Shown one piece after another: positions 10,742 through 21,639 of a stretch of DNA of 64,000 bases. A program made the translations under genes and the position numbers. The notes under the pieces were generated by a model that saw only the letters and a program-made list of their open reading frames with translations, did not search any database and was not told the origin of the DNA. Source of the DNA: Gnetum montanum (Eukaryota > Streptophyta > Gnetopsida > Gnetales > Gnetaceae); contig MNCI01036774.1 of assembly GCA_015680685.1 (NCBI GenBank), positions 242,327-306,326 on the forward strand, written 5' to 3'. Position 1 is the first letter of the stretch, and every line of letters starts with the position of its first letter.

Positions 10742-12577
10742 TGTGTTGACTACCCTATGATAGCACATCCCTTGTGTCACCACAAGGAAACCAACACATC
10801 CCTTTTCTAGCCCTACCTAACTTCTCTTATTTGAAATGTGACTATGGTTGGATAGTATAGAATCAATGAACCTTTGTTGGTGAAAGGTGTTGACGAACAC
10901 TCTTCATTCTCACATGAAAACTATAAATATCCAAGGAGATTTCTCATGTGGGATAAAGATTTACTTAGTCATTTCTTGAATGTGTGGTATCTAGTTTTGT
11001 GTGAAGAGCTTTTCTTTCCTTGGATAAGTTAATTTCCTTCTTTATTTATTTATGTTTTGAAGTATCACTTTAACAAGTGTGGCTAGCATTTGTTAGAGTG
11101 CTACCTTGCATATGTAGCCTAAAACCATTTGATCAATGCAGAGTCTAGTGTTTGCATGGTGAATAAAGCTTTTGTTTTTTTCTTCCCTTTTTATCATTAA
11201 TGCCTTAAATCTTTAAATTATCAAAAATATTATAAAACATTAAACTATAACAATATTTATTTCATTCTCATTTTCATAAGTTGTGTGACTCAACCTTACT
11301 CAAGTAGGTAATAATTGTATGGCATGGTGTTGGATCATTGAGGTTATGACTAAAAGCCATTTTAGTTGCATTTCATGTGAAGTGTTGCATCTATCCCTTG
11401 AGGAATTACAACACATATGTATGTGCATGTGTGTGAGCATTGCCCTTGTTCCCATGTGGGATTATGATGCATGTGTGTGTTTATTTTATTTATTATAAAT
11501 ATAAAATTCATGAAAAAGTATAAAATATATATTTATAAATATTTTTTCCTCTACCATAACAATTCAATTGTGGTGAGGTACCCCTTACGCCCAACCATAC
11601 AATCATAAGCATTCACGTACAATTTAGTCAAATTCTATGGATGAAACTAGTTGTAGCATCTAGATTGTTATGTCTTGATCATAGTTCGTTGTCTTCCCAC
11701 TCAGACTAGTGGTAGATTTGTCATATATGGTTTAGTCCAAAGTGAGGCATATGGTTCTTGATGTTGTTTCGGCCTTATGCTACTCATAATGAAAATAAGA
11801 ACCAATGATTTAAACTAATTAACAATGGAAAGTAAAGTCTAAACTAGCCTATGCGCAATGAGTATTTGTTCCTAACCTTCTATACACACCTTGGACTTCA
11901 CATAACTACCGTTGGGATTACCAAGCGTACCATTACTAGGCGTACCAAACGATAACACTATTGGGTTACCAAGTAATTACGCTTAAGTGCTCACGATTAG
12001 TTGTACTCATTTTGCTTAATGATAGAAATAATAAAAAGCTATAAATGATAAAAATTAACTAAGGAAAACAATAAGCATTTAAGTAATTAACAATAATAAA
12101 GCTAAGTGGAAGCCACAATGATGGAAGTAAACTTGATCTTTATTGCCAAATGTGTAATATGTCCAAGTACGTTACACTCGAATAAGGATGTCGTACAATT
12201 ACTTAACATCATACTATAGGCATGTACTGGAAACAAACCAATAAAACTTCTCTATGTCTACCTCTAAAATCTATCTCCAAACTATGCACCTAAGTGTTGT
12301 ATTTATAGGCTAGCACGAATGAGGCAATATTGGATCCCTAACATTGGAGGTTGTGCCCCAAAATTGGATACCCAATAACGTAGCTTCAATATTGGAGCCC
12401 TACAAAAACAAGACCCATCAACAATATAGGTTTTCTTGTATTATATGTATTATAATATCTTTTATATTATTTTGAACACATCAATATACATGAGTATTCT
12501 TAGCAATCCACTCAACATTGTCTTCGAAGCTTAAGACTAGATCACACTGTGATTTGAATGATAAATTCCTTGTTCCA
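10742..12577 (+). mobile_element. family-B LTR, split by a solo LTR (about 974 bp without the insert)
   Basis: Segments 10,742-11,563 and 12,421-12,577 together are the reverse complement of the LTR at 38,661-39,603. Shared landmarks are the TATA region GAAAACTATAAATA (about 10,917), CTAGTGTTTGCAT, the block around TTGCATCTATCCC, and CATCAATATACATGAGTATTC just before the 3' end. It starts TGTGTTGAC and ends TTGTTCCA. Homology stops at 11,563 and resumes at 12,421, exactly the borders of the inserted family-A LTR. A primer-binding site follows, so this is a 5' LTR. Confidence 0.75.
11564..12420 (-). mobile_element. solo LTR of family A with target duplication ACAAT
   Basis: The 857-bp block matches the family-A LTR along its whole length, with termini decayed to TCAATTG on the left and CCATCA on the right. 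It is flanked by ACAAT at 11,559-11,563 and again at 12,421-12,425. No internal sequence is present. A perfect 5-bp duplication around a single LTR is the mark of insertion followed by LTR-LTR recombination. It interrupts the family-B LTR, which therefore is older. Confidence 0.9.
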
Positions 12578-12581
12578 GAAC

Positions 12582-12599
12582 TGGTGGGACCCCTATCAT
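12582..12599 (+). promoter_or_regulatory. probable primer-binding site of the Athila-like element
   Basis: TGGTGGGACCCCTATCAT begins four bases after the family-B LTR end TTCCA. The corresponding site of the minus-strand family-B LTR (38,640-38,660) reads TTGACAAGACCTATATCATT, similar but more decayed. Confidence 0.55.
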
Positions 12600-12724
12600 T
12601 GACCTCGTTTCTAGAAAAGGCATTGGTGAATTACCTAGAAATACTTGTACAATTTTAATTTTAATTTCGATTTAACCTTATTGTATTTCTTAGCATTGTA
12701 TGTAGGTTGTGAACACAAACAAGA

Positions 12725-14985
12725 TGGAAGATGATGCTAGGAGCTCACCAAGGATCTTAGGGGAAGTACTAAAATGACAAAAGGCTTTTATTTTATTTGA
12801 GGATGTGAATGACCCAACTCTGCCACTAGTTATCTTAACATATCATTAAATGGCATGATGTTCATGAACACTTCATGAAGGAACCAATTGTAGTTACAGT
12901 AGTAGATCTCAAAGAAGACCTGAACAACCTTGGGTTGCAAGAATTTCAAGCATTCTACATGGACTTGACAACTAATCTTAGTGACTATGAGCCTTATTTG
13001 AGGTAAGAGCTTTGAGATTAGATGATGAAGAAGGAGGAGGCTCGTTGTAGCTTTTCATTTGATTACTTAGATGAGAAGAAAGACCAAAAAGAAGACATCA
13101 AAAGTAAAGAACTACTTTACCATGAAGGCCTACTATTGGGAGCTATCAATCCCAATGCAGCTCAAACCCATGAGGATGATTCCCTCACTAGTTTCCAACA
13201 TTTCCACTTGTTGAGGCCATTTGGTGATGATAATTCCTCCTTGTTCGACTGGGGTGATTATCATGAACTCAACAAAGCTATTTACATTCTAAGGGAGCAT
13301 GTTTGTGATGGTAGAATTAAAGGTATCAATCTTGTTGATGTTCCATTATATATAAGGTATACTAGTGAGGTTTCCTAGCTTCATGTATATGCATTTGATA
13401 ATGTTTGTTATTTGGAAGGAAGGAATCATTAGTGACTAGCAAAAGTTATAGTTATTTCCATGTACCTTCATTGAGAAAGCTAAAACCTAGTACAAATCCT
13501 TGCCACCTAAGTAAATTTAGACATGGAAGGATATGATTAAAGTTGTCTACACCAAGTTTGAAAACTATGTCCACATTTCCAACGTCCAGAAGGAAATGGC
13601 TAGATAAAGGTAAGGAGCCCATGAATCTCTACATATCACCATGGAGAGGTATCTTTAGACTGTCCACCACTATAAAAACCATCATTTCAACCAAAAAGAG
13701 TAGCTCATGGATACTATGAAATGCTTGAGGTAGGAGATAAGGAAATGAGTGGATATGTATGCAATGTGCCAAGTATACAAAAAGTTTATGTCCCAAATCA
13801 AATCACTCTTGAACACTATTACTAGCATGAAGGATAAATGAAGAAAATGATAATTTTCAGAGTAAAATCATCATCCCATGCACATAAAAGAGGCTAGAAT
13901 TATTGAGGGTACAACTAAGCATTCTTTTTACAATAGAGGCCTTGGCATGTGATCAAGTTCAAATTCATAAAGCATTGGCAGACTTAGTGCATTGGGTGGA
14001 CTAAGTTTGGGATGCAATGGACAAGAAAATGACCATTACCCTTAAGGATCTTGAAGGTAGAGTGGTTGAGGTAGCCAAGTCCATTATATCACTTAGGCAT
14101 AGAAAAAAGTACTGGGGCAAATATATAGAGAAACTTGCTTCCTCTAAGGGTATAAGAGAAAATTTGGATGAGTTTTAATTATCCTCCAGTGATGAGAACC
14201 CATGTGAGCATAACATGGATTCTCATGACTCATAGTGTTGCCCCATCATGGTCCAGATAATTGGCGAAATGGGATGAGTTGGGATGCCATTGAATCCCAA
14301 CTTCATTAAGAAGTAGATAAGGAGAACTTCCCTCTATGGTCCATCATACTATCTTGGAGGTGTGTATGCCTAAGCCATGCAACAATACTAGCAGTGGTCA
14401 ACTCCAAATCCTTGTAGTGCTATTCCATGGAATACTCCAATGCAACAATCAATGTTGTTTCCTCCAAACTTCAATTGTGTTAACTCTACCTTGTAAGCTT
14501 CTCACCATCAACAACAGCTTATGTTGCTTGATCCCACATAAGGTGGGACCTCTAATCAACCATAACTAAGAAGAACTAAATCATGTGATGTTTCCTACTA
14601 TGTTGATCTTGCTCTCACATATGATGTGGAACAATATTACTAAGCTATTATCAACTTAGTTGTGAAGGGAAATTTAAGATCTCATGATAGGATATTTTTT
14701 CATAAATATAGATGTGAATGCAAGGGGCTGGGTGCATGCCATTCTCTTCCTCATTTTGAAAGGATATCCTTCAAGAAGAATAGAAGTTAGAATCCAAGAG
14801 GTTCTAATATCATTTCTTGAGCACTCTTCAATTAATCCATACACTTCAGGAAAGGGTTCTTCCAATGTATGTGGCTATTCAAATGAGATGACACTTGATA
14901 ATAGTGGTGTTGTAACAATAACAATACCCAAGGCTTCCATTCAAATAGTAAAATAATGTCATCTACCTAAAAAGAAGATCGATCC
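12725..14985 (+). pseudogene. gag of the Athila-like element, decayed
   Basis: An ATG at 12,725 opens MEDDARSSPRILGEVLK. The frame can be followed, with stops, through an acidic N-terminal domain (AFYMDLTTNLSDYEPYL, about 12,950) and a 118-codon stretch without stops (13,022-13,378). A Retrotrans_gag-type core follows (VYTKFENYVHISNVQKEMAR, then GAHESLHITMERYL, about 13,560-13,660) and a coiled segment near 13,770-14,180. A Gln/Asn/Pro-rich tail runs towards the protease. The core is closely matched by the minus-strand gag at 50,600-51,700 and the N-terminal domain by 62,600-63,990. Comparing copies shows two stops at 13,602-13,613 where the sister has Trp and Gln. A long N-terminal extension of gag is unusual. 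Confidence 0.8.
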
Positions 14986-15031
14986 TACTAGTCCCATGAT
15001 GGAAATTCTAATTGATGGAAAAGATCATTGC
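14986..15031 (+). pseudogene. protease, part 1 (split by an insertion)
   Basis: The host frame reads SPMMEILIDGKDHC and stops at the target site ATTGC (15,027-15,031). It continues in frame at 20,853 with LALCDSSLEVNIIS. Athila-type proteases have a core ALCDLGASVNLMP, so the insertion lies a few codons before the catalytic Asp. The remaining protease sequence is at 20,853-21,300. Confidence 0.85.
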
Positions 15032-15890
15032 TGATGAGTGGCAAGGTACCCCTACACTCAACCATATGAATATGAGCGTTCATGCATAATCTGGTCAGCA
15101 GATGGGCTAGTTGTGGTATCTAGATAGTTACATGTTGATTGCAGTTAGCTATCTTCCCACTTGGACTAGTATTTTCTTTATCACATATGGTTTAGTCCAG
15201 AGTGAGGTGTATGATGTGATCCTAAGCTAGTGCTACTCCTAGAGGCAATGGAAAATAACTTTGTTTTAAGCTAATAGGGAATGAGAAGCAAAATCTAAGG
15301 TAGCCTAAGTGTGATGAGCATCCATCCTTAATCATCCATACACATCTTGGACCTCGTGTACTAATTCTAGGATTACCAAGTGCATGTTACTTAAGCACTC
15401 CTAGATACGCTACTGGGATACCAAGTAGTCACACTTAAATGGTCATGATTAAGTCATACTCATTTCGCATTTAATAATAGGGATAGTAAAGGAAGGTAAA
15501 GAAACATTAATTAAGAAAGCAATAAATAAAAATAATAATTAAGCAATTAAAACTAAGTGAATGCTACAATGATGGAGTAATCTCAATCTTTATTACTGAT
15601 CATGTGCATGTCCAAGTATGTCACACTCGAATAATGGTTCCGTACAATTACAATCATCACACTACAGGCATGCACTAGGGAAAGAGTTGAGATGAACTAA
15701 AAATGAACAAAAAGACTCTACTTCTATACTGATCTACTTTAACTGACTTCTTTTCTTGTGCATCCAAATGTGTATATATAGGCGTACACAGGAGTCATAA
15801 TATCATGTATCTAATATCGTTAGCCAGGCCGTGATATCGCGTACCTGATATCGTGGATTATTGACTAGCTAGAAATTTATTCATGCTACA
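15032..15890 (-). mobile_element. 3' LTR of the complete family-A element (859 bp)
   Basis: On the plus strand it starts TGATGAGTGGCAAGG and ends TTCATGCTACA. It aligns along its length with the 5' LTR at 19,980-20,847. The U3 has several GATATCG words (15,795-15,865), as in the other family-A LTRs. Confidence 0.88.
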
Positions 15891-15949
15891 GTGGAGACTT
15901 GAACACAACAAAATTTGGACACAGAAAAAAAATACAAAACTTATGGAAC

Positions 15950-16392
15950 TCATGGGGTTCTAGGTGGTGGTGGCTCCTCCATGGATGTCTCTCTTTGTCC
16001 TGTGCTCCAGGCTTCTAAGATTGATACCATTGAAGAAGTGCCTAACGCTTCTCCTCTTCTATATGATGATTATGAGTCATTCATACTGATGTTCCAATGT
16101 TTGATGGAGTTGGCACTTCCCATGGACATGGAAGCTATGGGAACACTTGATTGATGTTGACATGCCATGCCGCAAATAGCCATCGTTCCTCTTCATAGGC
16201 TCAGGCCCTAACCTCTTCATCTTTTGCTTAGCTAGATTGTGTAGTGACAGGAGTTCCCTAATGGATGCTAAATGATTGTGCCTCCTGCTCTACATGTTTT
16301 GCATGAGGTCCTTAGCCTTTGCCTCTCCCTAGGCGTTCAGTTGCACCTTGAGAAGGTCCTCCTTGTTGTCCTCTTTTAGGGGCCATCTACAA
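15950..16392 (-). pseudogene. relic of the extra (post-pol) ORF in the gag-only element
   Basis: Read on the minus strand from 16,392, the frame starts MAPKRGQQGGPSQGATERL and after a few stops reaches AYEEERWLFAAWHVNINQVF, then PCPWEVPTPSNIGTSV and EEEKR.ALL. This matches the C-terminal end of the long coiled-coil ORF at 33,244-36,052, which has ERKQFAAWFVNI, PYPWDMPILAHIG and KSKKEKMKALL in the same order. About 150 codons remain of a protein that was some 930 codons long there. It lies directly upstream of the 3' LTR, as the longer version lies towards the 3' end of its element. The match is good evidence that this element derives from a larger one by deletion. Confidence 0.7.
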
Positions 16393-16639
16393 TCACACAA
16401 AGATCAATTGTTAGTAAGGTTATTGGAAGAAGTTCAATTATTTCATATCTTACTCATTGCCTTTAATATATGTTGAATTATTTTCTTAGTGTGATTTTAG
16501 AGTTAGAAATTTTTTCAAGGAAGTTGCCTTGAAAGTTTAATGTTGGACCTGATTTGTTTAGGTGACACATAAAAGGACATGTAATGGTTTTGAGGAATGT
16601 TTGATAAAATGATGACAAAGGAAAGAATAGATTTAACAA

Positions 16640-17340
16640 TGAAGTACTCGAAGGGTATAAAATGATGCGGTGGTGTGCAACAAGTACAAATTACAAAAGT
16701 CACGCAAGTGGGTCCTCCCCAAAGCAGGTTCCAACCTATAATGCCCTTGCATAACCACACTTGAAAATGTCCGTAGGCACTAAAAGGGTTAAATATAATC
16801 CACGCTAGTTCCACAAAACACAGACATGTAGATACCACTATGATGAGGTATGAATTCAATGCTACACAAGACACGAGTCACCAATACATGAACAGCGAGA
16901 TGAGGTGAATTGTAAAAGAGATTGTAGAGATTGTAACATGAGGTAACTAACCCAGGGCACAATGAATCCTGAGTGTAGGACATGATTAATGTGTCGTTAG
17001 CCTGTCGCTCCAAAATCAAGACCAAGTCCATCCTCCAATCAGTGACATCGCATTACTTCATCCAATGATGGACAACCATAAGAGTATCATGACAGCAAGG
17101 CATACGATCACTTGGTCTTTCATTCAAGGGAGGAGTGATTTGGAATATTTTTGTAGCACATTTGTCTTGATCTTTTTTGTTTCTTTTTGTCTAGCCACTT
17201 TGGCACACTCTTTTTTTTTCTTCTTCTCTTTTCTTATGCATAAGCTAGAGAAGCCACCTACCTTCAGGCATGGGTGCATCTCTTTCTAGTGGGACCCCCT
17301 AGAATAGCATTGGGTTTCTTTATTGAGTGCCTTTATTAAT
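16640..17340 (-). repeat. hairpin-bearing retroelement module, copy 3
   Basis: The reverse complement matches 3,541-4,320 and 31,730-32,490. Landmarks on the minus strand are CACCCATGCCTGAAGG (about 17,270), GTTATGCAAGGGCATTATAG, GGGAGGACCCACTTGCG. The stem is TTATGCAAG (16,754-16,746) with a decayed partner CTTGCGTGA (16,708-16,700). Short minus-strand frames at 16,515-17,031 are not shared with the other copies and are probably chance. Confidence 0.75.
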
Positions 17341-17959
17341 CCTACTCTCATTTTTTGTTAAATCTACAAGGATCTTAGTACAACCAGGTGCATGATAACT
17401 TCGACAGATGTCACCAAAGAGAATCCACAAGTCCCCTTGATGTCACACCTTGACCATTTCCTCTTAGTCCATCATTTTTTGCTCTGGGCCTAATGAGCAC
17501 AAAATTAATTTTAAGTTTTCATGATGAAAAGAATATCATTGTACCCAGAGTATAACTTCTTATTAATAGAATGGTTAGATGGATGTGGTGGGCTCGCTGT
17601 CTGAATAATTAGCCATCCAAGACTTGATAGCATAGAACAACACCTCAACCAACAAGTCACATGAGTGTTTTATTCATAGATGAGATTACCCATAAAATGA
17701 TAAAAAGATAAAATAATAAATAAAAAGATAAAACAATGAATTGAAATATGAAAACAAAAAATTATAAAATTGAAGAAAAGGAAAATTATTTATTAATTCT
17801 GCTTCTTAGAATGGAGGATATCCCCCATGACTAAACCCTTAAGTATGACTAGAATTAATAAATGGAAAATTTGGATCCAAGAATTTTGGAAACATTGGAG
17901 TTTGATCATATCCAAACCATTAGGTGTCCTTTGATGTGGTGGTTGGAATGTGTCCAATT

Positions 17960-19632
17960 TGGGGTTCACACACTTGATTAAAGTTGACATAGTGGGGTAG
18001 GTTAGGAGATGTGGTTAATTGATAAGGAGTTGACCCAGAATGGCACCCATGATCGTAAGTTGGTATGCAAGGATCAATATGTCTCCCTACATGGTTATAT
18101 TCATTGGGCTACATGGTTGTTGGAGTGTTGATTGGTGGCCTTGATAAGGTAACAGGAGGCATTGTGTTCGCGAAGATGGATGCATCACAGCATTGAACTT
18201 GCGCTGGGTTGGAGGGTGCAATGGTTTTGGAACCATGCTGTCTCTTTCTTTGGTCATGCCTAAAGAAAGGATGCTTTTGAAATTGTGGAGGACCTCCACT
18301 ACTATTGACCATAGTATCACAAGCAATATTTGTGGGTTGGTGTTGTGGTGCAAAACCTGTTGGTACTATTGGTGGTGATGTAGAAGGAGGTGAAGGATGA
18401 GAATATTGAGGGCGAGGAGAAGTGCAAGGAACATGAGGTGGTGATCTTGTGGGAGAGGACATGGGTTGATAATAGCTAGGAGAATGATAACAATGTGGTG
18501 AGATAGAGGATGTTGACTTGATTGGGAAAATAGGATGCTGAACTTGATAAGTGCTTGGGTTCAGATGGTATGAAGGGTGTGACCAATTTGGGGATGGCCT
18601 TCCCCACAACTGGGATTTTTGCTACTATGATTGAACATAGTATTTTCGTATGAAATCTGGATGTAACATTCTTTCCGAATGCTCATGTAAATGTGATAGG
18701 ATTGGGCATTGACCTTTGGGGTGATCATATAGGCAAATGTTACATTGATACGTATGATTAGCTATTGAGTTCTTATTCTCTTCAACCCTTCTTTTCAATT
18801 ATCTAAGGGTGTTCTATCCTACTTCTTGGTTTGTCATGGTTCTACCTCTAATAGTGTTGGTATATTCTTTGCATTTTTCATGTATCCATTCCGTCATCTT
18901 ATTGATCTTTGCCTCAATTTCATCTAGTGATTGTAGTATCAGCAAAGATGATTCCACCTCCTTGAGGTGAGTTGATTTCTCCTCTTCATGATTATGGACC
19001 TTTGCTAATTCAAGATTTTGGTCCCGCTGAGAGCTTTCAACATTCTCCCATTTAGCCATTTCTCCTTCTTCTTTTGTTACCCGCTTAATAAGCTCTTGGA
19101 ATTGATGGGTTTGTAGCTCATATAGGTGACCTGGGGCATACATCCCTAGGGTTTCCCTTGTCTCGTTATGGAGCCCATCTATGATGTGGTACATTAGCCT
19201 TTCCTCAGAGAATCCATGGCCTAGGCAGTTGTTTAACAATGCATGATATCTTTCTAAAGCCATGTCTAAGGGTTCATGTTGTGCTTTTTTCCACTCTTGG
19301 ATTTGTTTCCTCAAGGCTGACACTCTTTCATAGGTTTGATATCTTTCATTGAAGAGTTCTACAATTTTCGACCAAGGTTGAATTGATTTTAGTCTTAAGG
19401 ACCTGTACCATACTTTTTCTTGGTCAACGAGTATCAGAGGAAAGAGCTTAAGTTTTTTCCACCCATTATCAATATTGTTCCATACACAAGCATCATGGAA
19501 GGCTTGTAAATGATGTTTCGGATCTAAATCATAGCCTGTTGAAAACTTGGGAAAGTTTTTTAAATTAAGCCTGGGTAGACAGCTTTTCTTACGATGCCTG
19601 TGGGATATTTGAACAACCTCTTGTATATGCAT
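17960..19632 (-). pseudogene. gag of the gag-only family-A element
   Basis: The frame opens near 19,632 (MHIQEVVQISHRHRKKSC) and runs 272 codons without a stop to 18,814, then continues after a shift to about 17,960. The core has FPKFSTGYDLDPKHHLQAFH, WYRSLRLKSIQPWSKIVELF, QTYERVSALRKQIQEWKKAQ and RYHALLNNCLGHGFSEERL, typical of Ty3 capsid proteins. A coiled segment follows (19,060-18,850). A zinc knuckle CNICLYDHPKGQC (about 18,740) has CX2CX3HX4C, one residue short of the usual spacing. The tail is rich in Pro, Ser and Gln (18,600-18,100). About 350 bases separate the start from the primer site. It is the best preserved gag in the window. The shift near 18,800 and stops near 18,640 make it a pseudogene now. 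Confidence 0.85.
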
Positions 19633-19960
19633 TAGGCTCTTACTGGCTAGTAGGGGTTCATCATCACTAGGTAGGTTATGAATTTGTGAATTGGTACGAT
19701 GTTGTCTTCATTTATGTACATAGGAAACCCCTACATTAGATTGAGTACTCCAAACTTTGTCTTCATCATTATATAATTAGTTGGTCCTCCAATGAATTTC
19801 TTTACTAGTAGCTGCATTATCATAGTCTTGTGAGAGAGACATTATTGTGAATTTGTGTGTGACTTTTTTTTTTTGCAATTACCTTTTTCTAAAAGATATA
19901 TCATCAAGGCTTCGTTACAACGATCTTGAATGATGTAACTAATCTAAATAACTAGCATTA

Positions 19961-19978
19961 TCCCTGACAATGGCACCA
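19961..19978 (-). promoter_or_regulatory. primer-binding site of the gag-only element
   Basis: On the minus strand TTGGTGCCATTGTCAGGGA follows immediately after the LTR end CTCATCA. Many plant Ty3 elements have TTGGCGCCGTTGCCGGGGA here, so this is a C-to-T-decayed form of that site. Confidence 0.85.
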
Positions 19979-19979
19979 A

Positions 19980-20847
19980 TGATGAGTGGCAAGGTATCCC
20001 TACTATCAACCATACAAATACAAGTGTTCATGCATGATCTAGTCGAACTCCACAGACAAGCTAGTTGTGGTATTTAGATAGTTACTCATTGATCGCAATT
20101 CACTGTCTTTCCACTTGGACTAGTATTTGCTTTGTCACATATGGTTTAGTCTAGAGTGAGGTGTATGATGTGGTCCTAAGCTAGTACTACTCCTAGAGGT
20201 AATGGAAAATAACTTTGTTTTAAGCTAATAGGGAATGAGAAGCAAAATCTAAGCTAGCCTAAGTGCGATGAGCATCCATCCTTAATCATCCATACACATC
20301 TTGAACCTCATGTACTACTACTTCTCGGATTGCCAAGCACATGTTACTTAAGCACTCCTAGATATGCTACTAGGATACCAAGTAGTCATACTTAAATGAT
20401 CGTGATTAAGTTGTACTCATTCTACATTTAATAATAGGGATAGTAAAGGAAGGTAAAGAAACATTAATTAAGAAAGTAATAAATAGCAATAACAACTAAG
20501 CAATTAAAACTAAGTGAATGCTACAATGATGGAGTAATCTTGATCTTTATTGCTGGTCATGTGCATGTCCAAGTACATCACACTCAAATAAAGGTTTTGT
20601 ACAATTACAATCATCACACTATGGGCATGCACTGGGGAAAGAGCTAAGATGAACTAAAAATGAACAAAAAAACCTCTACTTCTATACTAACCTACTTTAA
20701 CTAACTCTTCTTGTGCACCCAAACATGTATTTATAGGATTACACAGGAGTCACAATATCATGTATTCGATATCATTAGCCAGGCCATGATATCGCATACC
20801 CGATATCGTGGATCCGATATTGGAGCTTGACAATTCATGATTCATCA
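19980..20847 (-). mobile_element. 5' LTR of the complete family-A element (868 bp)
   Basis: On the plus strand it runs TGATGAGTGGC ... ATGATTCATCA, with inverted termini TGATGA/TCATCA. A TATA-like TATAAATACATG (minus strand, about 20,725-20,736) lies downstream of GATATCG repeats (20,756-20,820), the expected order for U3 on this strand. It is followed on the right by the ATTGC duplication and the rest of the host protease. Confidence 0.9.
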
Positions 20848-20852
20848 ATTGC

Positions 20853-21300
20853 CTAGCTTTGTGTGATTCTAGTTTGGAAGTCAATATTATTTCATTAAAA
20901 TAGTGCCTTGATTGGGGGATTCCCTTCCTCAAGAGCACCAATATTAGGTTGAAGCTAGTAGAATAATCTTATACATATCTTATGGGATAAGTGAGCAATG
21001 TTATGACTACTCTAGCAAGATGATTGTATCCTGCTAATTTCCTAGTGATCGAAGTAGAAAATAGGGTGGGAGTAGCTTCCCTATCATTATGGAAAGATCA
21101 TAGTGAATCATCATCAATGCCAAGTTAGTTTTCCAAGACCTCCACCTTGAAATCAGTAGGAAAGATGTAACTAGGAAGGCACACTACAAGTAAATCTCAT
21201 GTGATCCTTTCCAGTTTTATGGTAAGCATGGTTATAATTGCTATGTCATAGAGCATCTTTATGTCATCAAAGACATAAATTGTCATAAAGAATGTCTAGT
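20853..21300 (+). pseudogene. protease, part 2, and linker to RT
   Basis: The frame continues from 15,031 as LALCDSSLEVNIISLK, where LCDSS holds the place of the Athila-type LCDLGAS with catalytic Asp. Downstream, STNIRLKLVE (about 20,945) matches the part of these proteases that reads TTIRLQLAD. After about 21,000 the frame is broken by many stops. Confidence 0.75.
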
Positions 21301-21639
21301 CCATGAAGCCACACATTAGTTATTTGAGAAACTAATTAATTCTTTTACCCTATTTGATGTCAAATCATCCAATTTAGAAAGAAAGAAAACAATGAAAGTA
21401 TATGTGATGGTGCAATATAATCTTAACTTCTGGGTTACTCTTGATTTGTCTAAGGATATTTTCTCACCACCACTTGAACTTAAGCCACTTCTAGAAGGCT
21501 TAGAGTATTTGTTCCTTATAGATGGCCATCTTGTCATTATTAATTCTTTTTTTATGACCATCTAGAAGGCTAAATTGAAAAAGGTAGTCACAAAGTGGAA
21601 AAGAGCCTCTTCCTAGTCCCATGCTGAACTCATAAAAAT

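Larger units (their letters stand above)
15032..20847 (-). mobile_element. complete gag-only family-A LTR retrotransposon (TR-GAG type), TSD ATTGC
   Basis: A 5,816-bp element lies on the minus strand between two copies of ATTGC (15,027-15,031 and 20,848-20,852). It has two family-A LTRs, a primer site next to the right-hand 5' LTR, a gag frame (19,632 down to about 17,960), a hairpin module (17,340-16,640) and a relic of an extra ORF (16,392-15,950). No protease, RT, RNase H or integrase is recognisable in the 4.1 kb between the LTRs. Such elements, known as TR-GAGs, must borrow Pol. It is inserted in the protease codons of an Athila-like element. The two LTRs agree at roughly nine positions in ten over the stretches I compared by eye, so the insertion is old. 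Confidence 0.9.

Noticed and set aside
16515-17031. Minus-strand frames with hydrophobic segments as an env-like gene
   Set aside because: They lie in the hairpin module and the corresponding regions of the other two copies do not share the frame.
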